Assembly (NCBI RefSeq): GCF_004764705.1
Contig: NZ_SHLX01000004.1
Span: forward strand, 307,580 to 371,579
Reading direction: 5' to 3'
Source of the DNA: Paenibacillus cymbidii
GTDB taxonomy: Bacteria > Bacillota > Bacilli > Paenibacillales > NBRC-103111
DNA: 64,000 nt
The position numbers were made by a program, and so were the translations under genes. Below the pieces are notes generated by a model. That model ran no database searches, was not told where the DNA came from, and was given only the letters and a program-made list of their open reading frames with translations. Below, in pieces: positions 8,180-18,326 of the stretch; within the stretch, counting starts at the first letter, position 1; the number at the start of each line of letters is the position of its first letter.

Positions 8180-9768
8180 ATGGCGGCGATTGTTATGTTT
8201 GGGGTTTTATTCGGGTCCGGCCTGATCGGCATGCCGGAGAGAGGGGCGGCGGATCCCGCTCCGCCTCAGACAGGCGAATGGAAGAGCTTGGGGGATCCGT
8301 TTGATGGCTATGACCCCTATGTTCCCTCTATCGTCTTCGATAATGCGGGTACTCCATATGTCGGCTTCCTCAATCCGGAGGCGGAAGTCAAAAAATATCA
8401 TGGCAGCAATTGGGTTACCGTTGGCGCTGCAAATTTTACAGGGGCGAGCGTTTCTGTGATCAAGCTTGCCGTAGGAACGGACAATAAGTTGTACGCTCTC
8501 GTCGGTGAATCCGCAAGCGTTAATAAACTGACGCTTTGGACGAATGCGGGAAACGGCTGGAGCGTACTAGGCTCGGCGAACTTCACATTCGGCTATTTGC
8601 AGGATCACGTGGCGTTTGCGCTGGCGAGCAATAATACGCCCTATGTGGCATTTCCCAATTCAACGCAAAGTTACAAGCTGAGCGTGATGCGGTATAACCC
8701 AAGCCAGGGTTGGGAGACAGTTGGCGGAGACGCGATTGTGGACAATACCAAATCTCTTGTTACGAATACCTCCATAGCCATTGATGCGCAGGACAATGTG
8801 TACGTAACGGTGAAGTATGGGAATGACGTTAGCCGTACTCGCTCCGTTTACCGCTATGACGGGCAGAGCTGGTCCAATCTGGGGGATCCTGTGATCAACG
8901 GCATGGAATTCAATACCAGGTCCGCGGCGCCCATCGCGATTACCCCGATAGGGCAGGCTCCCTATGTATTTGCCACCCCTAACGTAAGTGAGAATCCGCT
9001 CTATCTGTATGCGTCCAAATTGTTTGCTTACCGCGATTCGGCATGGGAACAAGTCGGCTCTACAATAGATAATGCGGCGCCGTATCAAATTAATCTTGCG
9101 ATCGCTCCGGACATAGAATATATACTACATTCATGAATGATAGTACCGGGTCGACGTCAGTTTTGAAAATGGCAAAAACGGCCGGTTCCGATTGGGAGAC
9201 GATTCTATTGGAAACCGAACTTGATTTGCGTATCGTGGCATTAGCCGTTTCAACCACCGGCAAGCCGTATATCGTCGTTACTAGTCAGAGCGGAGCGGCG
9301 GTAAAATATTACTCGACTGTTGACTCCGCGCCAACCGCCGGCAACGTGGACATTACAGGCAAATTTTATGCAGGTCAGACTTTGAGCGGCACTTATACCT
9401 ATGCCGATGCCGAGGGCGCCGCGCAAGGTGCATCCCTATTCAAGTGGGAAGTGGCGGACAACGCTAACGGCACTAACGCGACGGCGATCGCCGGGGCAAC
9501 TTCCGACAGCTACGTGTTGGAAGCGACGCAGAAGGGCAAGTACATTCGTTTCGAGGTGACGCCTGTAGCGGCAACCGGCACAACAACGGGAGTGCCCGCG
9601 GCTAGCGAATGGAAGGCAGTTTCCAGTTTGAGCAGAGGCGATGCAACCGGGGACGGGCTTGTTACACCCGCCGACCAGTTATATGCACTCGATATGGATA
9701 ACAGCGGAACGGTAGATGCACAAGATGCGCAAATTATTTTGAGTTTATATGTTGGAAATGCAGGGTGA
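8180..9768 (+). pseudogene. Secreted beta-propeller-like protein with C-terminal dockerin-like repeat, frameshifted
   Basis: Two overlapping frames (8180-9136 and 9133-9768) together encode one protein. The first gives a hydrophobic leader, then repeats such as TPYVGF, TPYVAF and W..LG or W..VG typical of propeller-like exported proteins. The second continues with KPYIVV, an Ig-like stretch (AGQTLSGTYTYADAEG) and ends in two calcium-loop motifs, GDATGDGLVTPAD and DMDNSGTVDAQDAQ, like a type I dockerin. The reading frame shifts near 9112-9132, just before FMNDSTGS. No convincing RBS precedes 8180 and a TAG lies 21 bases upstream in frame, so the start may also be damaged. Sequencing error at the frameshift cannot be excluded. 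Confidence 0.65.
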
Positions 9769-9815
9769 TCCGATGATTGGATGACCATGCAAATCTGCAC
9801 ACGATGCCGGTAAGG

Positions 9816-9867
9816 CAAAAAAATCCGCCACGCCAGAAGCTGGAGCTTCCCCGTGAGCGGATTTTGT
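9816..9867. terminator. Bidirectional terminator between convergent genes
   Basis: AAAATCCGC at 9820-9828 pairs with GCGGATTTT at 9857-9865, flanked by A- and T-runs. It serves the plus-strand secreted-protein locus and the minus-strand chemoreceptor gene. Confidence 0.7.
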
Positions 9868-9885
9868 CTGATCAAGCAAGCGGGA

Positions 9886-11892
9886 TCAGATGCGGAACCG
9901 GTCTACTGCCTGCTGCAGCCGTCCCATCGTCCGGTTCAATTGCAGGGCGAGCCGGCCGACGTTTTCGAAGCCGGTCATCTGCGATTCGACCGTGGCGACG
10001 ATTTCTTCCGCGCTGGCTGCCGTCTGCTCGGAGACGGCGGAAGCCGATTCGACGAAGGCGACGATCGTTTCCTTCTTCCCGTCAAGCTCGTCCATCGCCG
10101 ACGCGATTTGGGCAATGCGTTCGTTCATCTCGAGCAGCACTTCACGGATGTCGGTGAAGGCGGACGATGTCGATCGGACCGAGTTTTCCTGCTCGCTTAC
10201 GATACCCGCCACCGCGTCCATCGACTGGGCGGTGTTCGTCGCCGAAGAGAGCACGTTGTCGACGGTGGCACGAATTTGCTCGGTCGCCGCGTTCGCTTGG
10301 TCGGACAGCTTGCGTACTTCCGTCGCAACGACGGAGAAGCCTTTGCCGTGCTCTCCCGCGCGTGCCGCTTCGATCGAGGCGTTCAGCGCAAGCAAACCGG
10401 TCTGCCTGGAGATGCCGGCGATGATGTCGGTCATTTGCGCGATGGCGTCGATGTCCGCTTTCAATTGCTCCAGCTGCCGTTGCGCGTCCTGCGACACTTC
10501 GACGTTGCGCGACATAAGGCGCGTCAGTGCAGCGACGGCGTCGAGCCCGCGCGCCTGACGGTCTTCGATTGAACGTTTGGCGGCCGACAGCTCTTCCGTC
10601 TTGCGCTTCGATTGATCGACATACGCGGCAAGCTCCTGAACCGCTACAAGGCCTTGTTCCACCTGCTCGGCTTGTTCGTTCGTCGCAGTGGCCACCTGAT
10701 GGATGGTGACGTTGATTTCTTTGGCAAGCTCCATCGTCTGCAAGGATACTTGCTTCATATCGTCGGAGTCGGCCTTGCTCGTCTCTGTCGCCGATTTGAC
10801 ATCTGCGACGATCGAATGAATTTTGTCGATGAAGCGGTTGGCCGCCGCGGACAATACGCCGATTTCGTCGCGGGCGGTTTGGGGCAGCCGTCTCGTCAAA
10901 TCGCCGTCGCCTTCGCCGATCTCGACCATTGCGCTCTGCAGCAGGCGCAGCCGGCGGATTTGGCGATGCACAATATAGAACAGTACAGTGCCGGCCAGCA
11001 GCACCAGAATGGTCGTCGCGATGACAATCGTATTGCGGATGCTCGTCAACACCTCCGTGGACAGGGCGACGACGAACGCGCGGTTATCGGACAGGACGGA
11101 GACGTAATAATCGACTTTTTTGCCGTCGTACGCGGAGGTGCGCATCGCCGTTTGCTTCGTGTCGTAGCTTAGCTTCAACGTTGCGAGCAGCGCCGGATCG
11201 AGCGCAGCCGCCTTGTCGTCGCTCGCATACAGCAGCTTGCCGTCCGGCTCGGCGATCGCGGCGAAGACGACATCGTCGCCAAGCTCCGCTTTCAGCTGCT
11301 TGATCATCGGCTTCGCGCCGATCCGGTTTTCCAGCTCGGTGAGCCGCTGTCCTTCGCGGCCGACCTGAACGATTTTTTTGCCGTTCCAGCCCGTTACGCC
11401 GACGTACTTGTAAATTTTCGGATCGATTGTGCGCTGCTGAGCCGGTTGGGTGACGACGGCGCGTTTGCCCGTAATCAAGTCCATGAATTCGAAAGCTTGT
11501 CCTTTCGGATCGGAAGCGAAGTTAAAATCGACCGACGGGCCGGCGTTCGTGACCGTAACTTGTCCTTTGTCGTTCGTAATCCAAATTTCATCTATGCCGG
11601 CTTTTTTGGCCAGCGCGGAAGCCTTCTCGTATGTAAAGCCGGGGGAGGCGTCGAGGTAGGAGACGAGCGTCGCTTGGGCGATCATTTCCTGCTCCATCAC
11701 TTCCTCGGCGGTTTTCCGCGCGATGATGGCGTTTTCGATGCCGAGCCGAGCGATTTCGGTCGTCGTCAATCCTTTCTGGTGCATGTTGTCGGCGGCTTGT
11801 CTGTAAATGAATATGGCCATCGCGGCAGCTCCGGCAACGATGACGACCAGCAGCGGCCAAATGATTTTGTTCTGAATCGAGTAGAGCTTCAT
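9886..11892 (-). CDS. Methyl-accepting chemotaxis protein
   Basis: 668 residues. Helix 1 (about 10-32), an extracellular sensor of about 250 residues (Cache-like, with [13 protein letters not shown] and a later [12 protein letters not shown]), helix 2 (about 284-306), a HAMP segment, and a cytoplasmic signalling domain with the hairpin-tip region [20 protein letters not shown] and [13 protein letters not shown]. It relays ligand binding to CheA/CheW. Start ATG chosen for GGGAGTG nine bases upstream; a start four codons earlier has no site. No other chemotaxis gene is nearby, as usual for orphan receptors. Ligand unknown. Confidence 0.92.
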   Translation of the reverse strand: MKLYSIQNKIIWPLLVVIVAGAAAMAIFIYRQAADNMHQKGLTTTEIARLGIENAIIARKTAEEVMEQEMIAQATLVSYLDASPGFTYEKASALAKKAGIDEIWITNDKGQVTVTNAGPSVDFNFASDPKGQAFEFMDLITGKRAVVTQPAQQRTIDPKIYKYVGVTGWNGKKIVQVGREGQRLTELENRIGAKPMIKQLKAELGDDVVFAAIAEPDGKLLYASDDKAAALDPALLATLKLSYDTKQTAMRTSAYDGKKVDYYVSVLSDNRAFVVALSTEVLTSIRNTIVIATTILVLLAGTVLFYIVHRQIRRLRLLQSAMVEIGEGDGDLTRRLPQTARDEIGVLSAAANRFIDKIHSIVADVKSATETSKADSDDMKQVSLQTMELAKEINVTIHQVATATNEQAEQVEQGLVAVQELAAYVDQSKRKTEELSAAKRSIEDRQARGLDAVAALTRLMSRNVEVSQDAQRQLEQLKADIDAIAQMTDIIAGISRQTGLLALNASIEAARAGEHGKGFSVVATEVRKLSDQANAATEQIRATVDNVLSSATNTAQSMDAVAGIVSEQENSVRSTSSAFTDIREVLLEMNERIAQIASAMDELDGKKETIVAFVESASAVSEQTAASAEEIVATVESQMTGFENVGRLALQLNRTMGRLQQAVDRFRI

Positions 11893-12109
11893 GAAAAGGA
11901 TCACTCCCAGTGTCGATTGATGTCGAGTTTTGTGTCTTTCTTCTGGACTATTTTACCACAATGAAATCGTATGCACTACATCATCGGGGTGGGCAAATCG
12001 TACTCTTGGCCAACAACGGATGACATGAGGTGCCCTTCCATTTTCTCTATGGAAGTGAAATAATCAGAAGAGAAGCAAAGACAACTCGCCGGAATCACAA
12101 GGAGATACG

Positions 12110-14071
12110 ATGGCCAAAAAGACGATCGGCTTGTTCGCGCATGTGGATGCGGGCAAAACCACATTCGCCGAGCAACTGCTGTACCATACGCAGAGCATCC
12201 GGGAGCGGGGGAGGGTCGACCATAAGGATGCATACCTCGACAGCCACGACATCGAACGGCAGCGGGGCATTACGGTTTTCGCCGACCAGGCTTTCCTGTC
12301 GTATAACGGGGCGACCTATTATTTGATCGATACACCCGGACACGTCGATTTTTCGCCGGAGATGGAGCGAGCCGTGCGAGTGATGGATTTCGCCATTCTC
12401 GTCATCAGTGCGATTGAGGGCGTCCAAGGCCATACCCAGACGGTCTGGCAGCTGCTTCACAAGCATCGCATCCCGACGTTCCTTTTTATCAACAAGACGG
12501 ACCGGGTCGGAGCGGATACGGCTGAGGTACTTCTTGACATCCGCAAGCAGCTGACAGACGATGTGTGCGCGATAACCGGTCATCTGACGAACGCAGCTGT
12601 CGGGGAGGTATTGATGGAAAGCATGGCGGAGCGGGACGAGCGGCTGCTGGAGGCGTTCCTGGCAGGCAAGGAGGATCAGGCTTTCTGGCTTCGGGAGCTG
12701 CAGGCAATGATTCGCGGCCGGCAGCTGTTTCCGTGCGCCTGGGGCTCCGCTCTGCAGGATTCGGGCGTGATCGAGTTCTTCGATCAACTGCATCGCTTGA
12801 CGGTGACGGACTACGATGCGCAGACGGAAGCTCCTTTCGGCGGACGCGTGTACAAAATCCGTCATGACGGCGGCGGCGCCAGGCTGACCTTCATTAAGGC
12901 GCTGAGCGGCATGCTGAAGGTCAGGGACGAACTGCTCTACAATCCGGGCGGCGAGCCGATTAGCGAGAAGGTCACGCGGCTGTTCCTCGTAAGCGGGGCG
13001 AAAATGCTGCCGGTCGATCAAGTTGCAGCGGGCGATCTGTTTGCGGCAACCGGACTTTCCGCCGCCGAGGCCGGCCAGGGAATAGGCGACTGCGCCGGAA
13101 AGCTGATTTACGACATGGTGCCGACGCTGAAGTCCAAAGTGGTATTCGCCGAATCATACCATGTAAAGGACGTGCTGAAGGCGTTCCGGATCCTTAACGC
13201 GGAGGACCCGTCCTTGAACGTGGTTTGGGAAGAAATCTCGCAGCAAATCCATCTTCATGTCATGGGCCTCATTCAGCTGGAGGTGCTGGAGCAGTTGGTG
13301 AAGGAGCGCTTCAATCTTGATGTCGCTTTCGGCAGCCCCGAGATTTTATATAAAGAAACGATTCAATCCGCCGTAACCGGCTATGGGCACTTCGAACCGC
13401 TCCGGCACTATGCGGAGGTGCATTTGCGTTTGGAGCCGGGGGAGCGGGGCAGCGGCCTTGCGTTCGAGAACGCCTGTCATATCGACGATTTAAGTACTGG
13501 CAACCAGAATCTGATCAGGACGCATCTATTTGAACGGGACCATCACGGCCTCTTGACGGGGATGCCGATTACCGACATCAAAATTACGCTTCTGACGGGC
13601 CGCGCGCACAACGAGCATACGCATGGCGGCGATTTCCGCGAAGCGGCGTTCCGGGCGCTCAGGCAAGGGCTGGAGAAGGCCGACAATGTGCTCCTTGAGC
13701 CTTATTACGAAGTGAAGATCAAAGTCGGGCTGGACGATCTGGGCAGAGTGATGTCCGATATGCAGAAGGCCCATGGCCGCTTCGATCCGCCGCAAACGTC
13801 GGACACACATGCCGTCATTACAGGCAAGGTGCCGGTCGCGACGTTCATGAATTACAGTACGGAGCTCGCTTCTTTTACACATGGGCGAGGCAGCCTTCAT
13901 ATGACGTTTGGCGGCTACGACCTGTGTCATAATACGGAAGAAATAATCGGGCAAATCGGCTACCGGAAGGACGCCGACCCGCTTTATACCTCGTCATCGA
14001 TCTTTTGCGCCAAAGGGAGCGGGTATACGGTGCCGTGGGACGAGGCCGAAGCGAAGATGCATTTGTTTTAG
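12110..14071 (+). CDS. TetM-like translation-factor GTPase (ribosomal protection protein family)
   Basis: 653 residues with G1 AHVDAGKTT, G2 RGIT, G3 DTPGH and G4 NKTD, followed by EF-G-like domains II to V, collinear with TetM/TetO/OtrA proteins (about 640 residues). These GTPases bind the ribosome like EF-G and dislodge tetracycline. The domain IV loop, which in TetM reads YSPVSTPADF and contacts the drug site, here reads GRAHNEHTHGGDF, so resistance activity cannot be assumed. It stands alone, chromosomal, without a leader peptide or conjugative genes. Start ATG has AAGGAGAT upstream. Alternative: a housekeeping ribosome-rescue type GTPase. Confidence 0.85.
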   Translation: MAKKTIGLFAHVDAGKTTFAEQLLYHTQSIRERGRVDHKDAYLDSHDIERQRGITVFADQAFLSYNGATYYLIDTPGHVDFSPEMERAVRVMDFAILVISAIEGVQGHTQTVWQLLHKHRIPTFLFINKTDRVGADTAEVLLDIRKQLTDDVCAITGHLTNAAVGEVLMESMAERDERLLEAFLAGKEDQAFWLRELQAMIRGRQLFPCAWGSALQDSGVIEFFDQLHRLTVTDYDAQTEAPFGGRVYKIRHDGGGARLTFIKALSGMLKVRDELLYNPGGEPISEKVTRLFLVSGAKMLPVDQVAAGDLFAATGLSAAEAGQGIGDCAGKLIYDMVPTLKSKVVFAESYHVKDVLKAFRILNAEDPSLNVVWEEISQQIHLHVMGLIQLEVLEQLVKERFNLDVAFGSPEILYKETIQSAVTGYGHFEPLRHYAEVHLRLEPGERGSGLAFENACHIDDLSTGNQNLIRTHLFERDHHGLLTGMPITDIKITLLTGRAHNEHTHGGDFREAAFRALRQGLEKADNVLLEPYYEVKIKVGLDDLGRVMSDMQKAHGRFDPPQTSDTHAVITGKVPVATFMNYSTELASFTHGRGSLHMTFGGYDLCHNTEEIIGQIGYRKDADPLYTSSSIFCAKGSGYTVPWDEAEAKMHLF

Positions 14072-14110
14072 GCGATTGGCAATCTTGCAAACAAGAGAGG
14101 CGGCACGTTT

Positions 14111-15094
14111 ATGAAAACAATACGGTTCGGTATTATCGGCTGCGGCAATGTTACGGAGGTGAAGAGCGGTCCCGGTTTTCAAAAAGCCGCGTTCTCCAGC
14201 CTGGTCGCCGTCATGCGGCGAAACGGCAAGCTGGCCGAGGATTATGCCCGCAGGCATGGCGTGCCCCGCTGGTACGCAGATGCGCAGGAGCTGATCCATG
14301 ACCCGGAAGTCGACGCGGTATATGTGGCGACGCCGCCGGGCTCGCATCTCGAATATACGCTGGCTGCGGCCAAAGCGGGAAAGCCGGTGTACGTAGAGAA
14401 GCCTATGGCGATGAATGGGGACGAGTGCGACCGGATGGTTTCCGCCTGCCGCGATGCGAAGGTGCCGCTTTTTGTGGCCTATTACCGACGTGCGCTGCCG
14501 CGGTTTCTGAAGATAAAAGAACTGCTGGAGGCCGGGTCGGTCGGCGACGTTCGTTTCGTGCAGACGGTGCAGTACCAGCCGGCGCCCTTGATCGAAGGCG
14601 ATAGCGTTCCGTGGCGGCTTCAGCCGGAGCAGTCGGGCGGGGGACTGTTCTTTGATTTGGCGAGCCATACGCTGGATATCCTCGATTTTCTATTGGGGCC
14701 TGTCGCCGAGGCGAAAGGGCTTGCCTCCAATCAGACGGGGCAGGTAAAGGGAGTCGAGGATATCGTGACGGGAACCTACCAGTTCGCAAGCGGTGTCCAC
14801 GGTATGGGAACGTGGTGCTTCTCGGCTTATGGCCGCGAGGACCGCAACGAAATAATCGGCTCCAAAGGGAAGCTCGTGTTCTCCACATTCGGCCATGAAC
14901 CCATTGTACTCGAAACCGCAGAAGGGGCGACAAGGTTTCCGTTCGAGAGTCCGGAGCACATTCAGCAGCCGCTGATTCAGACGATCGTGAACGATTTGCT
15001 CGGCATCGGCAAATGCCCCAGCACAGGGGAGTCGGCCGCCCGCACCAGCCGCGTGATGGATGCGCTCGTAAAGGACTGGCGGGATTTGCAATAG
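14111..15094 (+). CDS. Gfo/Idh/MocA-family oxidoreductase
   Basis: 327 residues. The N-terminal Rossmann fold shows GIIGCGNVTE at the start, YVATPPGSH, and the family motif YVEKPMAMN; the C-terminal half is the mixed alpha/beta substrate domain (SGGGLFFDLASHTLDILDFL). Such enzymes oxidise or reduce sugars, inositols or biliverdin with NAD(P). It follows the TetM-like gene by 39 bp with GAGAGGCGG as RBS, so co-transcription is possible but a functional link is not obvious. A strong hairpin terminator follows. Substrate unknown. Confidence 0.85.
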   Translation: MKTIRFGIIGCGNVTEVKSGPGFQKAAFSSLVAVMRRNGKLAEDYARRHGVPRWYADAQELIHDPEVDAVYVATPPGSHLEYTLAAAKAGKPVYVEKPMAMNGDECDRMVSACRDAKVPLFVAYYRRALPRFLKIKELLEAGSVGDVRFVQTVQYQPAPLIEGDSVPWRLQPEQSGGGLFFDLASHTLDILDFLLGPVAEAKGLASNQTGQVKGVEDIVTGTYQFASGVHGMGTWCFSAYGREDRNEIIGSKGKLVFSTFGHEPIVLETAEGATRFPFESPEHIQQPLIQTIVNDLLGIGKCPSTGESAARTSRVMDALVKDWRDLQ

Positions 15095-15114
15095 AGACGA
15101 CGAGAGCCAGGAAC

Positions 15115-15147
15115 AGCCAGGTTGCGACGTGCAACCGGCTTTTTTTG
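15115..15147 (+). terminator. Rho-independent terminator after the oxidoreductase gene
   Basis: AGCC-A-GGTTGC pairs with GCAACC-G-GGCT around a short loop, followed by seven T. It isolates the beta-mannosidase gene downstream. Confidence 0.85.
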
Positions 15148-15161
15148 TTTGTGTTTTACGA

Positions 15162-15191
15162 TTGACAGCCGAATACAAGACCAACTATAAT
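15162..15191 (+). promoter_or_regulatory. Sigma-A promoter of the beta-mannosidase gene
   Basis: TTGACA and TATAAT are both perfect consensus hexamers with an 18-bp spacer, about 95 bp upstream of the start codon. Such a strong promoter is likely to be held by a repressor, and a palindrome lies immediately downstream. Confidence 0.8.
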
Positions 15192-15194
15192 TCA

Positions 15195-15217
15195 ATTGTA
15201 TTATTGTATAATACAAT
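15195..15217. promoter_or_regulatory. Palindromic operator overlapping the beta-mannosidase transcription start
   Basis: ATTGTATTA and TAATACAAT are perfect 9-bp inverted arms around TTGTA. The element begins four bases after the -10 box, so a bound protein would sit on the start site. The TTGTA...TACAA pattern resembles sites of GntR-family sugar regulators such as TreR and AraR; the regulator gene is not in the neighbourhood. Confidence 0.7.
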
Positions 15218-15283
15218 AAAATCACCGGGTTCTTTCTGGCAAGTTGACAGGATTGTTTAATCTTACCGATCAGGAGGACTCCG

Positions 15284-17602
15284 ATGCAATCCTTTGATTT
15301 GAACGGGGAATGGAAGCTGTATTATTTTCCGCAGGGGAAGTATGCTGTTGCTCATCCGGATTCGCTTAAGCTTCTGGAGCTGCAGCCGATCGCTGCGGCT
15401 GTGCCGGGCAACGTTGAACTGGACCTGCAGCGGGCGGGATTGCTGCCCGACCCGGGTGTGGGCGAAAACATTCATCTGCTGAAGGAGTACGAAATTTATG
15501 AGTGGTGGTACCAGCGCGAGTTTACCGTAGGCGCGGAGATCAGCCAGGGCAAGCTTGAGCTGCTGTTTCATGGCGTCGATTGCCTGGCCACCTATTGGCT
15601 GGACGACCGGGAAATCGGTCGCACCGCGAATATGCTGATTGAGCATCGGCTCGATGTTACGGGATTGCTGCAAGCGGGTCGGACGTATACGCTTACGGTG
15701 CGCCTGCAGTCGCCGGTTATCGAGGCGCTGGGCAAGACGTATGACCCGTCGAGCTTCGCGCTGCCGGTGAATTTCGAGCAGCTTTGGATTCGCAAAGCCG
15801 CCCACAGCTTCGGCTGGGATATTATGGGCAGAGCCGTATCCGCCGGACTGTGGCGGTCCGTGGAGCTTGTCGCCCATGGCGCAAACGAAATCGCCGAGCT
15901 TTATTTCGCCACCACCGCCGCCAACGCAAAGCAGGCTACGCTGCAAGTATTTTATCAACTGAAGGTCGAGCCGGAGAAACTGGTTGGCCTGCAGCTTCGC
16001 ATCAGCGGGACGTGCGGCGAATCGCAATTTGCGGTGACGCGCGATTTGCGGTTTGCTTACGGCAATATTGAAGTTACCGTAACCGATCCGCAGTTATGGT
16101 GGCCGAGAGGCTACGGTGAGGCGTCCCTGTATGAAGTGAAGACCGAACTGCTGCATAAAGGTGAAATGATCGCTGCCCGCAGCGATACAACGGGATTGCG
16201 GCTGTTGGAATTCATCCGTACCGATGTGACGACAATCGAGCGGCCGGGCCAATTTTTGTTCAAGGTGAACCATGTGCCGATTCTGATCAAAGGATCGAAT
16301 TGGGTGCCGATGGACCTGTTTCACAGCAAGGATGCGGCCAAATATGCCGACGCCATTGCGCTCGCGGTGGATTTGAACTGCAACATGCTGCGGTCCTGGG
16401 GCGGGAACGTGTATGAGGATCATGCCTTCTTCGATTTATGCGATCGCAATGGCATTCTGGTCTGGCAGGATTTTGCCATGGCTTGCGCGATTTATCCGCA
16501 GGCTCCCGAGTTTCAGGAAATGTTGCGCAACGAAGCGACCGCAATTGTCAGAAAGCTGCGCAACCATCCGTCATTGGCGGTTTGGTGCGGCGATAATGAG
16601 TGCGATGAATTTTTCGTCATGCGCGGGCTGGATCCGAACAACAACATCCTGACGCGTCGCGTGCTTCCTGAGGTTGTTTTTCAATGCGATCCTTACCGCC
16701 CTTATGTGCCGAGTTCGCCCTATATATCGCCCGAAGCTTATGCGCTCAAATCCGTTGATGTGCTGCCGGAGCGGCATTTATGGGGAGTACGCGACTACTT
16801 CAAAAGTATTTTCTATACGACGCCAAAATCGCATTTTGCCGGGGAAATGGGTTACCATGGCTGCACCAATCTCTCCTCGATCCGCCGGTTTATCGACCCT
16901 TCGCATGTCTGGCCGTGGCAGGAAAACGAGCAGTGGATTATTCACAGCACCGATCCGCTGGGCAGCAAGGATTCGATGTACCATTTCCGCGTCAAGCTGA
17001 TGGCGGATCAGATCAATGAGCTGTTTGGCGAATACCCGGAAGGGATAGAAGATTTTATTCTGGCCTCGCAGATTTCCCAGGCGGAAGCGAAAAAATATTT
17101 TGTGGAACGGGTGCGTTTGAACAAATGGCAGACGACGGGGATTTTGTGGTGGAATCTGCTTGACGGCTGGCCGCAATTTTCCGATGCGGTTGTCGACTAC
17201 TATCATGTCAAAAAGCTGGCTTATCATTATATCAAACGGGTGCAGCAGCCGGTATGCGTAATGGTGGATGAACCGGAAAACTGGAATGTGCAGGTGTTGG
17301 TCGGCAACGACACGAATGGCGCGGCCAGGGGAGATTTCCGCGTTTGGGATGCCGAGAGCAAAGAAACGCTGCTGGCCGGAGCCTTTGAGGTGGAGGCTAA
17401 CGGGCTGCTTGCGCTCGGGGACATTCGCGCGCCGCGCAGTATGCAGCGGCTGCTGCTGATCGAATGGACGATAGACGGCAAACGGTACGGCAACCACTAT
17501 ATGCTTGGCAGCCCGGGTTTTTCGCTTGCGCAATATAAAACGTGGCTGCAGGAGATTGCCAAGCTGCCGGATGCATTCGATGCGGACGCGGTGGGGCGAT
17601 AA
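15284..17602 (+). CDS. Glycoside hydrolase family 2 beta-mannosidase-like enzyme
   Basis: 772 residues, no signal peptide, so cytoplasmic. The N-terminal jelly-roll begins FDLNGEWKL; the TIM barrel carries the GH2 acid/base in VWCGDNECDEFF (Glu about 439) and the likely nucleophile in HFAGEMGYHG (Glu about 521). Layout and WDIMGRAVSAGLWRSVEL fit beta-mannosidases, which release mannose from manno-oligosaccharides; a related GH2 specificity is possible. It is slightly shorter than many family members (about 820-850). AGGAGG lies seven bases before the start. Nearby remnants of a GH26 mannanase and a mannose-6-phosphate isomerase (22.3-23.1 kb) fit a former mannan pathway. Confidence 0.85.
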   Translation: MQSFDLNGEWKLYYFPQGKYAVAHPDSLKLLELQPIAAAVPGNVELDLQRAGLLPDPGVGENIHLLKEYEIYEWWYQREFTVGAEISQGKLELLFHGVDCLATYWLDDREIGRTANMLIEHRLDVTGLLQAGRTYTLTVRLQSPVIEALGKTYDPSSFALPVNFEQLWIRKAAHSFGWDIMGRAVSAGLWRSVELVAHGANEIAELYFATTAANAKQATLQVFYQLKVEPEKLVGLQLRISGTCGESQFAVTRDLRFAYGNIEVTVTDPQLWWPRGYGEASLYEVKTELLHKGEMIAARSDTTGLRLLEFIRTDVTTIERPGQFLFKVNHVPILIKGSNWVPMDLFHSKDAAKYADAIALAVDLNCNMLRSWGGNVYEDHAFFDLCDRNGILVWQDFAMACAIYPQAPEFQEMLRNEATAIVRKLRNHPSLAVWCGDNECDEFFVMRGLDPNNNILTRRVLPEVVFQCDPYRPYVPSSPYISPEAYALKSVDVLPERHLWGVRDYFKSIFYTTPKSHFAGEMGYHGCTNLSSIRRFIDPSHVWPWQENEQWIIHSTDPLGSKDSMYHFRVKLMADQINELFGEYPEGIEDFILASQISQAEAKKYFVERVRLNKWQTTGILWWNLLDGWPQFSDAVVDYYHVKKLAYHYIKRVQQPVCVMVDEPENWNVQVLVGNDTNGAARGDFRVWDAESKETLLAGAFEVEANGLLALGDIRAPRSMQRLLLIEWTIDGKRYGNHYMLGSPGFSLAQYKTWLQEIAKLPDAFDADAVGR

Positions 17603-17645
17603 AGGAAAGCAACAAGCCATGAAAGGCAATAGCTGGGCCGAATCA

Positions 17646-17671
17646 AGTCCGCGTAAACCGTGGGCTTTTTT
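17646..17671 (+). terminator. Terminator after the beta-mannosidase gene
   Basis: AGTCCGCG pairs with CGTGGGCT (two G-U pairs) around a five-base loop, followed by T6. Confidence 0.7.
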
Positions 17672-17729
17672 CAGTTATCGGACATTATGAGGTATAGTAG
17701 ACATGGAATTATTTGAGGGGGACATCGGG

Positions 17730-18326
17730 ATGATTGCTGAGGACTTTAAGATCGAAACAGAACGATTGCTATTAAGACCGTTCTTTATTGAAGATTGCCC
17801 TGCCATGCTGCGAATACAAAGCAATCCAGTGATGACGGAGTTTACTCCGGATCATCCTTGGAAGTCTATTGACGATGCTTACAACTTCCTTCATTTTGCA
17901 CAGAAGTTATATAAAGATGAGAACATAATAGAAGGATTTCGCTATTTTTTTGCTGTGGTCGAAAAGAATTCAAATCAAGTCATTGGATATTGCGGGATAG
18001 GGGGACCAGAGTTTGACCGCACTCTTACGGAAGTATTTTATAGCATTGATCATCCGTTCTGGGGACAAGGATATGCAACAGAAACTACAAAAGCTTTGCT
18101 GCACTATGGATTCGAACATTTAAATTTAAAGAAAATAGTTGGCTTTGCGGAGAAAAGAAACTTGGCCTCTTTGCGCGTACTTGAGAAGGCAGGGTTGATA
18201 AGAAAAGGCGTAATATCGGGGATGCAAGCTCAGTATGACTATTTTAACGATGAGATCTATTTCGAACTAAATAAGAACGAATGGGTGCAGGGGATTTATC
18301 CGAACCATGCAGAAAAAGAATCGTAG
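17730..18326 (+). CDS. GNAT-family N-acetyltransferase (RimJ/RimL type)
   Basis: 198 residues. ETERLLLRPF at the N-terminus, the acetyl-CoA loop GQGYATET and NLASLRVLEKAGL are diagnostic for RimJ/RimL-like GNAT enzymes that acetylate protein N-termini or small amines. Start at 17730 is supported by GAGGGGG eight bases upstream; an ATG 27 bases earlier has no site. The gene is visibly AT-richer than its neighbours (runs such as AATTTAAATTTAAAG), suggesting separate acquisition. Substrate unknown. Confidence 0.85.
   Translation: MIAEDFKIETERLLLRPFFIEDCPAMLRIQSNPVMTEFTPDHPWKSIDDAYNFLHFAQKLYKDENIIEGFRYFFAVVEKNSNQVIGYCGIGGPEFDRTLTEVFYSIDHPFWGQGYATETTKALLHYGFEHLNLKKIVGFAEKRNLASLRVLEKAGLIRKGVISGMQAQYDYFNDEIYFELNKNEWVQGIYPNHAEKES

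Noticed and set aside
12110..14071. Direct call as a tetracycline-resistance gene
   Set aside because: Fold matches, but the drug-contacting loop differs and there is no mobile or leader context; kept as TetM-like GTPase.
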